Notes under the pieces: generated by a model | The model's database searches: none | What the model was told of the DNA's origin: nothing | The model's input: the letters and a program-made list of their open reading frames with translations, nothing else | In this document: positions 8,609-17,441 of the stretch, piece after piece | Position numbering within the stretch: the first letter of the stretch is position 1 | Layout: each line of letters opens with the position of its first letter | Assembly: GCA_002381125.1 (NCBI GenBank) | Contig: DFUT01000030.1 | Location: forward strand, 27,856-91,855 | DNA: 64,000 bases | Reading direction: 5' to 3' | DNA from: Bacteroidales bacterium UBA4179 | Lineage (GTDB): Bacteria; Bacteroidota; Bacteroidia; Bacteroidales; Dysgonomonadaceae | Program-made: the position numbers and the translations under genes

Positions 8609-10555
8609 ATGATTTCCATCGAAAATCTTTCCGTTGAATTTGGCGGATTCACTTTGCTAAACGATATATCGTTTGTGTTGAATACAAACGATCGTACGGC
8701 ATTGGTCGGTAAAAACGGAGCAGGAAAATCCACCTTACTCAAAATTATAGCAGGAATTCAACGTCCTTCGCAAGGAAGGGTTTCCTATCCAAAAGAGATC
8801 TCCATCGGATATCTGCCGCAACAAATGAAGTTGAACGACACGCTCACGGTAAAAGAAGAAGCCGCATTGGCATTTAACCATTTGCAAGAGATGCAAAACG
8901 AACTCGAAAACCTGCACATTCAACTTTCTCGGCGAACCGATTACGAATCGGAAGCATATCAACATATCATTCAACGTGCAGCCGATCTGCAAGAATTGTT
9001 GATGATATCGGGTATCAACAATTTTGAAGCCGAAATAGAAAAAACGCTAATCGGGTTAGGGTTTTCGCGAGAAGATTTCGACCGCCCCACAAAAGAATTC
9101 AGCGGAGGATGGCGTATGCGTATCGAACTGGCCAAAATCCTTCTCCAATCGCCGGATGTGTTGTTATTGGACGAACCCACCAATCACCTCGATATCGAAT
9201 CCATCCAATGGTTTGAAAACTTCCTATCGACACGCGCCAAAGCAGTAATGTTGGTATCACACGACCGCGCCTTTCTCGATGCGGTTGCCAATCGCACAAT
9301 CGAGATTGTACGTGGGAAAATCTACGATTACAAAGCAAGCTACTCCGAATACGTGGAACTCCACCAAAAACGACGTGAACAACAACTCCGTGCCTACGAA
9401 AATCAACAAAAACAAATTCAGAAAACCGAAGAATTTATCGAGCGTTTCCGCTACAAACCCACCAAATCCAATCAAGTACAATCGCGTATCAAGCAACTTG
9501 AAAAAATTGAAGTAATTGAAGTTGACGAGGTGGATAACTCCCACCTGAATTTGAAATTTCCCCCGGCGCCTCGATCAGGATCATACCCCGTGTCATTGGA
9601 GAATGTAACAAAAAGTTATGGCGATCATGTAGTGTTCTCAAATGTAAACATGACCATTCATCGAGGCGATAAAGTGGCTTTTGTGGGTAAAAACGGCGAA
9701 GGAAAATCGACCCTCGTCAAATGCATCATGAACGAAATCGACTTTCAAGGCAAGCTCGAATTGGGGCACAATGTAAAGATCGGCTATTTTGCCCAGAACC
9801 AGGCACAATTGCTCGATGAGAACCTGACGGTTTTCGAAACCGTCGATCAGGTTGCCACAGGAGAAGTTCGAACCAAAATACGCGATATTTTGGGCGCATT
9901 CATGTTTGGTGGAGAAGCATCGGAAAAGAAAGTGAAAACACTTTCCGGGGGTGAACGCAGCCGACTGGCAATGATTCGCCTGTTGCTCGAACCCGTAAAT
10001 CTGCTTATCCTCGATGAGCCGACAAACCATCTTGATATGGCGTCGAAAGATGTACTCAAAAAGGCGATTGGCGAATTTGACGGCACTGCCATTATCGTTT
10101 CTCACGACCGGTATTTTCTCAATGAACTTGTTACGAAAATTTACGAATTCGACAGAGGAAAAGTTATCGAGCATCTGGGCGGCATCTACGATTTTATGGC
10201 GAAAAAGAAATTGGAAAATCAGCAACAACCGGAGACGTCTATTCAAAATTCATACGTCAGGATAGAAGAAAAAACAAACAACCAAAAACGAAAAAACAAA
10301 CTTTCGTATCACAAGCAAAAAGAACGAAACAGGCAAATCCGAAAACTCGAAAAAGAAATTCAAGAAACAGAGGAAGAAATCACAAAAATGGAAGAAGATC
10401 TTTCTTCAATCGAATCCGAACTGACTACTCCGGAAGGAGCATCCAATGTTTCTTTACTCCAATCGTATATCGATTTGAAAAACAAAATCACCATTTCAAT
10501 GAACATTTGGGAAAAACTAACGTTGGAGATGGAAAAGCTGCAAAATAACCAATAA
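8609..10555 (+). CDS. ABC-F family ATP-binding protein
   Basis: 648 residues with two ABC ATPase domains and no membrane segment, so it is not a transporter. Domain 1 has Walker A G-K-N-G-A-G-K-S-T (34-42), signature F-S-G-G-W near 168, and L-L-L-D-E-P-T-N-H-L-D near 190. Domain 2 has G-K-N-G-E-G-K-S-T near 360, L-S-G-G-E-R, and L-I-L-D-E-P-T-N-H-L-D. A charged linker separates them, and a long Lys/Glu/Gln coiled coil forms the C-terminus (about 545-648). ABC-F proteins act on the ribosome, as translation factors or antibiotic protection. The layout resembles the Uup/YdiF housekeeping type more than resistance types (inference). The stop TAA abuts the next ATG directly. Confidence 0.92.
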   Translation: MISIENLSVEFGGFTLLNDISFVLNTNDRTALVGKNGAGKSTLLKIIAGIQRPSQGRVSYPKEISIGYLPQQMKLNDTLTVKEEAALAFNHLQEMQNELENLHIQLSRRTDYESEAYQHIIQRAADLQELLMISGINNFEAEIEKTLIGLGFSREDFDRPTKEFSGGWRMRIELAKILLQSPDVLLLDEPTNHLDIESIQWFENFLSTRAKAVMLVSHDRAFLDAVANRTIEIVRGKIYDYKASYSEYVELHQKRREQQLRAYENQQKQIQKTEEFIERFRYKPTKSNQVQSRIKQLEKIEVIEVDEVDNSHLNLKFPPAPRSGSYPVSLENVTKSYGDHVVFSNVNMTIHRGDKVAFVGKNGEGKSTLVKCIMNEIDFQGKLELGHNVKIGYFAQNQAQLLDENLTVFETVDQVATGEVRTKIRDILGAFMFGGEASEKKVKTLSGGERSRLAMIRLLLEPVNLLILDEPTNHLDMASKDVLKKAIGEFDGTAIIVSHDRYFLNELVTKIYEFDRGKVIEHLGGIYDFMAKKKLENQQQPETSIQNSYVRIEEKTNNQKRKNKLSYHKQKERNRQIRKLEKEIQETEEEITKMEEDLSSIESELTTPEGASNVSLLQSYIDLKNKITISMNIWEKLTLEMEKLQNNQ

Positions 10556-11092
10556 ATGAAACTCAGTAAATTTATACTGAAACTGTTCGGGTGGAAAGTG
10601 ATAAATGTGCAGCCGGATATTCCCAAATGCGTAATTGCACTTGCACCGCATACCAGCAATTGGGATTTCGCGATAGGAAAACTGGCTTACGATTCGCTAG
10701 GGAGAAATGCAAAATTTCTGATTAAAAAAGAATGGTTTTTCTTCCCTTTGAACCTATTTTTCAAAAGTGTGGGAGGGATTCCGGTTGAAAGGGATAAGAA
10801 AAATCTACTTACCGATAAACTGGCCGAAGAATTTGACAAACACGAAAAATTTCAACTTGCAGTAACTCCCGAAGGGACAAGGAAGCCGGTTAAAGAATGG
10901 AGAAAAGGCTATTATTACATTGCTCTAAAAGCAGATGTTCCCATTGTTTTGGTGGGAATCGACTATGCCAAGAAACAGGTTATCTTTCTCGACACTTTTT
11001 ATCCTACCGGCGATTATGAAAAAGATATCGAAAAAATAAAAGCACATTACAAGGGCATCACCGGAAAACATCCCCAAAACTTTTTACTTTGA
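10556..11092 (+). CDS. Small 1-acylglycerol-3-phosphate acyltransferase family protein
   Basis: 178 residues, shorter than classical PlsC. H-T-S-N-W-D (32-37) is a perfect H-x4-D catalytic motif, and T-P-E-G-T-R (104-109) is the phosphate-binding block. A hydrophobic patch (F-F-F-P-L-N-L-F-F, 61-69) may dip into the membrane. Small proteins of this type occur widely in Bacteroidota, and their acceptor lipid is not established. Its ATG directly follows the ABC-F stop codon, which suggests coupled translation. The 3' end overlaps the convergent dinB gene by 9 bases. Confidence 0.85.
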   Translation: MKLSKFILKLFGWKVINVQPDIPKCVIALAPHTSNWDFAIGKLAYDSLGRNAKFLIKKEWFFFPLNLFFKSVGGIPVERDKKNLLTDKLAEEFDKHEKFQLAVTPEGTRKPVKEWRKGYYYIALKADVPIVLVGIDYAKKQVIFLDTFYPTGDYEKDIEKIKAHYKGITGKHPQNFLL

Positions 11093-12187
11093 CGAGGGAT
11101 CATCAAACTCTTTAAAATCGAAAGACAACTGAAGGGGTCTCTCTTCCTGTGATGCTTCTGTCTCAGGATTTCGAAGCGAAAGCCCCATCAAACGAATTTT
11201 TCTCTCCTGAATATCATCGACAGATAAAAGCACTTCCTTTCCCAATTCAAAAATCTGATGCCGGGTTTTGATGAGATAATCTACCGTTCTACTCCGCGTA
11301 ATGAGTGTAAAATCGGCATACTTTATTTTCAGCGTAAGCGTTTTGCCAAAAAATTTACGTTTCTCGGCCCTTCTGTACAGTTCTTCCGAAATCTCGTCCA
11401 AAGCCCCCAATACATCTACCATTTCATGGATATCCTCGGGAAAGGTTACTTCCGTTCCCAACGATTTGCGGATATGTTCCGATTCCACTTCACGATCATC
11501 GATTCCCCGCGCAAACCAATAGTAAGCGCTTCCGACTTTCCCGAAATGTTTCACAAGATCTGCTTCTGTCCATTGTTTCAAATCATAACCGGTTTTTATA
11601 CCCAATTCATACATTCGGGCAGCCGTTACTTTTCCCACGCCAAAAAAACGCTCTACCGGCAACCGTTCCACAAAAGCTTCGCCCTTTTCGGGCGGTATTA
11701 CAAACAAACCGTTTGGTTTGCGGTAATCCGATGCGATTTTTGCCAAAAATTTATTGTACGATACGCCGGCAGAAGCCGTTAAACGAGTACGATCGTATAT
11801 TCTCCGTTTGATTTCCTTCGCTATCGCCGTAGCCGAGCGAATTCCTTTTTTATTGACAGTAACATCCAAAAAAGCTTCATCGAGCGACAAAGGTTCTACC
11901 TTATCGGTATATTCGAAAAAAATCTGCATGATTTGATGAGATATCGCTCGATAAATATCGAAACGAGGCATAACAAAAATCAGGTGAGGACATTTTTGCC
12001 GAGCGATAACCGATGGCATTGCCGAATGAATGCCATAACGTCGAGCCTCGTAACTGGCAGCAGCTACCACACCGCGTTTGCCTTCATAACCCACGGCAAC
12101 CGGTTGCCCGCGGTATTCGGGATTATCGCGCTGTTCAATGGAAGCATAAAAAGCATCCATATCGATATGGATTATCTTTCGAGTCAT
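11084..12187 (-). CDS. dinB: DNA polymerase IV (Y-family)
   Basis: 367 residues. Translesion polymerase that copies damaged DNA with low fidelity. The catalytic carboxylates are visible: I-D-M-D-A-F-Y-A-S at 8-16 (Asp9) and L-S-L-D-E-A-F-L-D at 100-108 (Asp103, Glu104). The steric-gate aromatic is Y/F in D-A-F-Y. A helix-hairpin-helix thumb (about 170-230) and a little-finger domain follow. The C-terminal tail ends R-P-L-Q-L-S-F-D-F, a plausible beta-clamp binding peptide. It is the last of three minus-strand genes (DUF3575, thpR, dinB). No LexA-type operator was recognised upstream. Confidence 0.95.
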   Translation of the reverse strand: MTRKIIHIDMDAFYASIEQRDNPEYRGQPVAVGYEGKRGVVAAASYEARRYGIHSAMPSVIARQKCPHLIFVMPRFDIYRAISHQIMQIFFEYTDKVEPLSLDEAFLDVTVNKKGIRSATAIAKEIKRRIYDRTRLTASAGVSYNKFLAKIASDYRKPNGLFVIPPEKGEAFVERLPVERFFGVGKVTAARMYELGIKTGYDLKQWTEADLVKHFGKVGSAYYWFARGIDDREVESEHIRKSLGTEVTFPEDIHEMVDVLGALDEISEELYRRAEKRKFFGKTLTLKIKYADFTLITRSRTVDYLIKTRHQIFELGKEVLLSVDDIQERKIRLMGLSLRNPETEASQEERPLQLSFDFKEFDDPSSK

Positions 12188-12257
12188 GTCATATATAAAA
12201 TATTCCTCTCATCATTGCTCTACTCATTTTCGAGAATATACCAACGAATAAATTTTT

Positions 12258-12863
12258 TCAAAACTCCAACCCTTCATCACCGCTCTGATTATTTTCGGAA
12301 CGTAGCGAAAAAGTCTCCATTGGATAGTACGACGCCCCTCGTGACGACAATCGGCTTTCGAACAATACTATTTCTTTGGCTTCATACTGTACAGGATGCG
12401 GAAACCGAGAAATTGTCAACGCACGATTTAATGAAGGTTTAATGGTTTGACCGGGAACAAATCGTCCTAGTGTGAGATGAGGATTGAATAATTTTTCATT
12501 GGAAATAAACCCCAAAGGTGCCACTTCCCGATCTATCCTTTTTTTCAATTCGAATAAAATTTCGGGAGCATCAATTCCCAACCAGAGCACTTTGGGTTCA
12601 CGACCTCTTCTAAACAAACCCGGATCGGTCAATGCAAAAGAAAAAACGGATATCCCATCCACTGCCGAACGAAGGGCATCTTTCAATGCCGCTAATTGAT
12701 CCACAAGCACTTCGCCGAAAAAAAATAACGTTAAATGATACGATTCCGGATCTACCCATTTGATGCGATAATTTCGAAGCAAATGTTTCAATTCCTTCGC
12801 CTTATTCGCAGCCGGTTCAATGGGAATAAGCGGCAAAGCAAGAAAAGTACGTTTGGAGTGCAT
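12258..12863 (-). CDS. thpR: RNA 2',3'-cyclic phosphodiesterase
   Basis: 201 residues, typical length for the 2H phosphoesterase superfamily. The two H-x-T-x motifs are present: H-L-T-L at 43-46 and H-L-T-L at 129-132. These form the paired catalytic site that opens 2',3'-cyclic phosphates. The N-terminus (R-T-F-L-A-L-P-L) matches the usual K-R-x-F-x-A-x-x-L start. It is a cytosolic enzyme of RNA end processing whose physiological substrate is uncertain. It sits 31 bases after the DUF3575 gene, with dinB 70 bases downstream, so co-transcription is likely. Confidence 0.9.
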   Translation of the reverse strand: MHSKRTFLALPLIPIEPAANKAKELKHLLRNYRIKWVDPESYHLTLFFFGEVLVDQLAALKDALRSAVDGISVFSFALTDPGLFRRGREPKVLWLGIDAPEILFELKKRIDREVAPLGFISNEKLFNPHLTLGRFVPGQTIKPSLNRALTISRFPHPVQYEAKEIVLFESRLSSRGASYYPMETFSLRSENNQSGDEGLEF

Positions 12864-12894
12864 AAAGGAGAAAAGATTTTAATCTATCCTTATG

Positions 12895-13470
12895 TCAATT
12901 AATGACATAGGTAATGGATATCGCGCCTTTGGAAGGACCGAAATAGTCTTTCTTGTTTTCTCCGATTTTCGATCCATCTTCCACTGAATAGATATCGTAA
13001 TCGAATCGGGCATAACCTATCCCTAACGTCGCCTCCAATCCCCAACGAGAACTCAATATCCACTGATACCCATAACTGATGCCAAAACCAATGGCAGATC
13101 CGTCGTAACGACGATCTTTCAAATTTTTCAGTTTCCATATGGGAATATCCACCCCTCCCATATCGAATTGCCCGCCAACACCGTGAAAGCCAAAAAAATG
13201 ACCATTATAGGTCTCATTGAGCCAATAACGGGCCTCCGGCCATATAACCCAATGTTTCAGCTGTTTGTCGCTACCAAATTTGAAAGGATTGAATCCTGCC
13301 GACAACTCTATACTTACGTTATCGGCCACCGCAAACTCTGCCCCAAGATTGGGCGATGCCGTCAACCAATACGGAATATTCGTTTTCAACATCGTTTTTT
13401 GGGCATGCGCGGATAAAAATAGTCCCGCCAACAAGAAAAGGACAAGAGGAATTTTTTTCATCGTATTCAT
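12895..13470 (-). CDS. DUF3575-type outer-membrane beta-barrel protein
   Basis: 191 residues with a signal peptide (K-K-I-P-L-V-L-F-L-L-A-G-L-F-L-S-A-H-A-Q, cleavage after A-Q near residue 24). It then reads as alternating amphipathic strands, T-N-I-P-Y-W-L-T-A-S-P-N-L-G-A-E at the start and I-S-I-T-Y-V-I-N at the end, as in DUF3575 barrels. The final aromatic-poor strand still suits outer-membrane insertion. DUF3575 genes often accompany fimbrial (Mfa/Fim) loci, but none is present here, so its role is unknown. A Met at residue 4 (13461) is an equally good start. A -7 box lies at 13524-13531. Confidence 0.75.
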   Translation of the reverse strand: MNTMKKIPLVLFLLAGLFLSAHAQKTMLKTNIPYWLTASPNLGAEFAVADNVSIELSAGFNPFKFGSDKQLKHWVIWPEARYWLNETYNGHFFGFHGVGGQFDMGGVDIPIWKLKNLKDRRYDGSAIGFGISYGYQWILSSRWGLEATLGIGYARFDYDIYSVEDGSKIGENKKDYFGPSKGAISITYVIN

Positions 13471-13523
13471 TGTTCTTCAATTAAATTAAATTAGAATAAT
13501 ACAATTGATTGATCCGTTATCGA

Positions 13524-13531
13524 CAAAGATA
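13524..13531 (-). promoter_or_regulatory. Candidate -7 box before the DUF3575 gene
   Basis: The minus strand reads TATCTTTG, an exact TAnnTTTG match, 53 bases before the start at 13470. No good -33 element was found. Confidence 0.5.
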
Positions 13532-13587
13532 AAAGAAAATTGCAAGGGAATAACATTGATGAATCATTTTAACATCCACCCCAATCC

Positions 13588-13612
13588 AAAAACCAATGAC
13601 ACTTGTCGGTTG
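13588..13612 (-). terminator. Weak candidate terminator of the mannan operon
   Basis: Downstream of the GH3 stop the minus strand has AACC-GACA-AG-TGTC-ATT-GGTT followed by five T residues: two short stacked stems with a bulge. It is the only hairpin I found in the gap before the DUF3575 promoter, so it is offered at low confidence. Confidence 0.35.
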
Positions 13613-13635
13613 ATAGCAATTTCATTTCGATTCTT

Positions 13636-15939
13636 TTATTTCACGTAAAAACTTTCTTTCAATAAATCTTCATCTCGTGATGAAGAGCCGACCATCACGA
13701 TAAATTCGCCTTTCTCCACGACCGGTTTCAAGTCTTTATCAAATAACATAAGCTTGTCGGGGGTAATCGTAAAATGTACATTTTTCGTTTCGCCGGCTTT
13801 CAATGCAACACGGGTAAAATCTTTCAACTCTTTTACCGGTCGGGTTGTGGAACTGAACTTATCGCGAAGGTAAAGTTGTACAATTTCCACGCCATCCATT
13901 TTGCCGGTATTGGTAACATCCACGTTCACTTCGATATTTTCGTCTTTTGAAATTTCTAAACCGGAAAGTCGCAAATTTTCGTATTTGTAGGTGGTGTACG
14001 ACAATCCGTATCCGAAAGAATACAAAGGTTCGCTAGAAGTTACTACATACGGATGAAAATATTGCGAAGGCTTATGATTATATATCATTTGTATCTGACC
14101 GACACTGCGAGGAATAGTTACCGGAAGTTTTGCAGAAGGATTAACTTTCCCATAAAGAATTTCAGCTATAGCCTGCCCTCCATACATACCCGGTTCCCAT
14201 GCCTGAACAAGAGCATCAACTTTTTCGACCGCTTTTTCTACACCCAACGGACGACCGGTGATCAAAATCAATATCGTTGGTTTTCCCGATGCGGCAACTT
14301 TTTCGATAAGTTCGTTCTGCAAACCCACCAAGTCTATATCCGAACGGTCGGTATCCTCACCACAGGTTCGTTCTGTCCAACGGAAACGCATCATATATTC
14401 TCCTGCAACCACGATGTTCAAATCGACACACTTTGCTTTTTCGGCTGCTTCGTTCACTTTTTCAGGCAACATATTTCGCGGATCCCATCCTTGATCCACA
14501 AATTCAAAACGTGTATTTGGCGATATCATTTTCAATCCTTCCAAAACGGTAATCACATTTTCATCTTTTTGAATGGCACTCCAGTCGCCGAGAATATTCA
14601 TATCATTGGCATTAATACCGGTAACCAAAACGTTTTTATATTTTTCCGACAAAGGAAGAATACCATCGTTTTTCAGTAAGATAATACTGTTGCGGGCGGC
14701 ATCGAGAGCCGTTTGCCGATGCTCGGGATTTAAACGGATTTTCATCGTAAATTCTTCGTCGGCAAAAGGATGCTCGAAAAGTCCCAAGCGAAACTTTATC
14801 GCCAGAATTTTTCGTACCGACTCGTCAATTCGTGATTCGGGTACTCGTCCTTCTTTCACCAACTCCAAAACCAACTCATTCCAGTGAATGCCATGCATGT
14901 GCATGTCTATTCCGGCCATAATGGACTGATAAAATGCCTCTTTCAGATTTTCAGCGGTTGCATGCAAATCGTAAAGATGTTCAATATCCATCCAATCGCT
15001 TACAATAAAACCTTCGAATCCCCATTCTTTTCTCAAAACATCCGTCATCAACCAATCATTGCTGTGACAGGGAATACCGTTAAGTTCGTTGTGCGACATC
15101 ATCAAAGACATTGCTCCGGCATTCACACCGGCTTTAAAAGAGGGGAAAAAAACTTCACGAATGGTACGTTCTGAGAGATCGGCCGGTGCACCATTAGTAC
15201 CGTTTATTGGTTCACTACCACCAACAAAATGTTTGATGCACGCCAACACATCATTTTCTCCATTTAAATCGCCTTGATATCCTTTCACGGTTTGGATGCC
15301 CATCCGGGTTACCAAATACGGATCTTCGCCGTAAGTTTCGCCAACACGGCCCCAGCGGGGATCTCGTACAACTTCCACATTCGGATTAAACGTCCAGTGC
15401 ATGTTCATTGCCCGCATCTCTTTCGCCGTTTGGCGGGCAATTTTGTAAGCCATATCGGCATCGAAAGAAGATGCCAATCCAATATTCGTAGGATATACCG
15501 TATTATCGGGAGCATTGGCATTGCCGTGAATGGCATCGATACCAAAAATAATAGGAATTTGTAATCTGCTTTTCATGGCCAACGACTGCAAATAATTGGC
15601 TTCCTCTATAGTCAGAACATGTAAAAAAGAGCCCACCAGACCACTTTTTGTAAGATTTTCCAAATCGTCAATTGAAAAACCCGGATAAAAGGCATTGGCC
15701 GTATTGCTTTTCAACTGCTCTTCTGTAAGACTTACTTCAGCAGCTTTGATATGCTCTATACCAACAAATTGATTCATTTGCCCGATTTTTTCTTCAAGTG
15801 TCATACGCGATAACAAATCTTCTACCCTTTCTTCCACGGGCGCTTCAGAATTTTTATATAACGGAACAACATTTTGGGCAGTACTTTTTATATTCATCAG
15901 CGATGAAATAATAAAAAAATAAACAAGTATGCTTTTCAT
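13636..15939 (-). CDS. bglX: GH3 beta-glucosidase-type hydrolase
   Basis: 767 residues, full length for BglX-type GH3. A signal peptide (M-K-S-I-L-V-Y-F-F-I ... S-T-A-Q) sends it to the periplasm. The (beta/alpha)8 domain contains R-M-T-L-E-E-K-I-G-Q-M and the nucleophile Asp near residue 314 in F-I-V-S-D-W-M-D. The second domain holds the usual G-E-D-T-D-R-S-D-I-D-L region, and a C-terminal fibronectin-like domain ends it. It is the distal gene of the mannan operon, 12 bases after the esterase. In this setting it probably removes non-reducing glucose (or mannose) from imported glucomannan oligosaccharides. Substrate within GH3 is inference from context. Confidence 0.9.
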   Translation of the reverse strand: MKSILVYFFIISSLMNIKSTAQNVVPLYKNSEAPVEERVEDLLSRMTLEEKIGQMNQFVGIEHIKAAEVSLTEEQLKSNTANAFYPGFSIDDLENLTKSGLVGSFLHVLTIEEANYLQSLAMKSRLQIPIIFGIDAIHGNANAPDNTVYPTNIGLASSFDADMAYKIARQTAKEMRAMNMHWTFNPNVEVVRDPRWGRVGETYGEDPYLVTRMGIQTVKGYQGDLNGENDVLACIKHFVGGSEPINGTNGAPADLSERTIREVFFPSFKAGVNAGAMSLMMSHNELNGIPCHSNDWLMTDVLRKEWGFEGFIVSDWMDIEHLYDLHATAENLKEAFYQSIMAGIDMHMHGIHWNELVLELVKEGRVPESRIDESVRKILAIKFRLGLFEHPFADEEFTMKIRLNPEHRQTALDAARNSIILLKNDGILPLSEKYKNVLVTGINANDMNILGDWSAIQKDENVITVLEGLKMISPNTRFEFVDQGWDPRNMLPEKVNEAAEKAKCVDLNIVVAGEYMMRFRWTERTCGEDTDRSDIDLVGLQNELIEKVAASGKPTILILITGRPLGVEKAVEKVDALVQAWEPGMYGGQAIAEILYGKVNPSAKLPVTIPRSVGQIQMIYNHKPSQYFHPYVVTSSEPLYSFGYGLSYTTYKYENLRLSGLEISKDENIEVNVDVTNTGKMDGVEIVQLYLRDKFSSTTRPVKELKDFTRVALKAGETKNVHFTITPDKLMLFDKDLKPVVEKGEFIVMVGSSSRDEDLLKESFYVK

Positions 15940-15951
15940 TTTTTAATGCTT

Positions 15952-17382
15952 TTATTTGTCAAAATTATCTGTTCTGAAAGGGACCACAGGCAATTCGCGG
16001 GTATTATAAAGATTTCCGATTTGAAAATTCTTGAAGCAATATCTCACCGCCACAGGATTCGGAATATTTTCATTCGAAACAATCAGTATTCTGTTGTTCA
16101 CATCGACCTCAACCTTAGCCGGATGAAAAATCCGATCGTTCCCGGCAATCTCAAAACCATTTATGCCCACCGTTCTACTGAAACCGTTCTCGGCATGGTT
16201 GAAAGAGAGATAAATTTTTCCGTCTTTTATTTCCATCGATTTATACTCCGGCCCGTGACTGGCTACACCCGTATGACCATAAGTTTGCGAAAGAGCCATA
16301 AAAGCAAGTCTCTTCCCTACATTGATCTTATTGCGAGGATGAATGTTGGTTTTTTCGTAATCTTCTACCAAATCATTGGTCGAAATCATGCCGCTATTGG
16401 GAATCAGAAATTGTGCATTGAATTGGGCTTCGCGCAGGAGCGCTCCGGAGGTACCGGTCTCACCATCACCATAAATCCAAGGAGCAATTTCAACATAATA
16501 AAAAGGCAAATTGCCCAATCCCCAATCCTTTCTCCAAAGATTGACCATGTTGGCAAGTCGCTCGGCATATACATCGTGATGCCCTACATTTGACTCGCCC
16601 TGATACCAGATAAAACCTTTTATGGTATAGTGAATCAAAGGACGTATCATTGCATTATACATAAGCATCGGACGCGACATTGGATGAAGATCGTTAATAG
16701 CTTTTTCGCTCAAATCGACATCGGGATAAGTTTCCAAAATTTCGCGGCTTGTCCAGCTTTCCACTCTCGAGCCTCCCCAACTCGATACAATAATCCCCAC
16801 AGGAACATCTAACGCACGGTAAAGTGTTTGTGCGAAATGATATGCAGTAGCACTGAAACCCGGCGCATTTTCAGGTGTACATTCTTGCCACATGCCCTTA
16901 ACGGTTTCCTGGGGTTCCATCGCTGCAGTTTTAGGAATGGTTACGAAACGAATTCCCTTGTTTTGCCCTGCCATTGCAATGGTTTCGTTGGCTTTGAGAA
17001 CCGGATTGTTCCAAAAACCGTTCAACGGCATTTCCATGTTGCTCTGCCCGGAAGCAAACCACACCTCCCCTATCAAAACATTGTTCAATACCACCTCCTC
17101 TCCATCGGAAATAGATATGGAATACGGAGTGAATCCAGCCGGAGGCGTAGAAATGGAAGCAATCCAATTTCCTTTGGCATCGGCTTTTACCTTAGTAACT
17201 TCAGATGTCCATGAAGGACGCACTGCCACCGTTTTTCCGGGAGCAGATTTTCCCCAAATATTCACTTTAGTGTTCTGTTGCAGAACCATGTTGTCGCTCA
17301 TAATTTCAGGTAACGAAACTTTTGCACCGATTGAATTGGAAAAAATCAACAGGAGCATTAACGGTAAAATCTTGAATTTCAT
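15952..17382 (-). CDS. SASA/SGNH-type carbohydrate acetylesterase
   Basis: 476 residues with a signal peptide (K-I-L-P-L-M-L-L-L-I-F-S-N-S-I-G-A). The sialate O-acetylesterase-like SGNH domain has G-E-V-W-F-A-S-G-Q-S-N-M-E-M (105-118), with Ser114 as the nucleophile, and a W-Y-Q-G-E-S-N block. The His of the triad is probably in the N-I-H-P-R-N segment near residue 350. Although annotated in databases as sialate esterases, members inside mannan or xylan PULs deacetylate plant polysaccharides. Here it most likely removes acetyl groups from glucomannan so that mannanase, GH3 and GH130 can act. A decayed homologue of its 3' end lies at 34602-34770. Confidence 0.85.
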   Translation of the reverse strand: MKFKILPLMLLLIFSNSIGAKVSLPEIMSDNMVLQQNTKVNIWGKSAPGKTVAVRPSWTSEVTKVKADAKGNWIASISTPPAGFTPYSISISDGEEVVLNNVLIGEVWFASGQSNMEMPLNGFWNNPVLKANETIAMAGQNKGIRFVTIPKTAAMEPQETVKGMWQECTPENAPGFSATAYHFAQTLYRALDVPVGIIVSSWGGSRVESWTSREILETYPDVDLSEKAINDLHPMSRPMLMYNAMIRPLIHYTIKGFIWYQGESNVGHHDVYAERLANMVNLWRKDWGLGNLPFYYVEIAPWIYGDGETGTSGALLREAQFNAQFLIPNSGMISTNDLVEDYEKTNIHPRNKINVGKRLAFMALSQTYGHTGVASHGPEYKSMEIKDGKIYLSFNHAENGFSRTVGINGFEIAGNDRIFHPAKVEVDVNNRILIVSNENIPNPVAVRYCFKNFQIGNLYNTRELPVVPFRTDNFDK

Positions 17383-17441
17383 TTTAGTAGGTATTTATTA
17401 ATTATTTAATTACAATTATTTATTACTGTTGAATATATTTG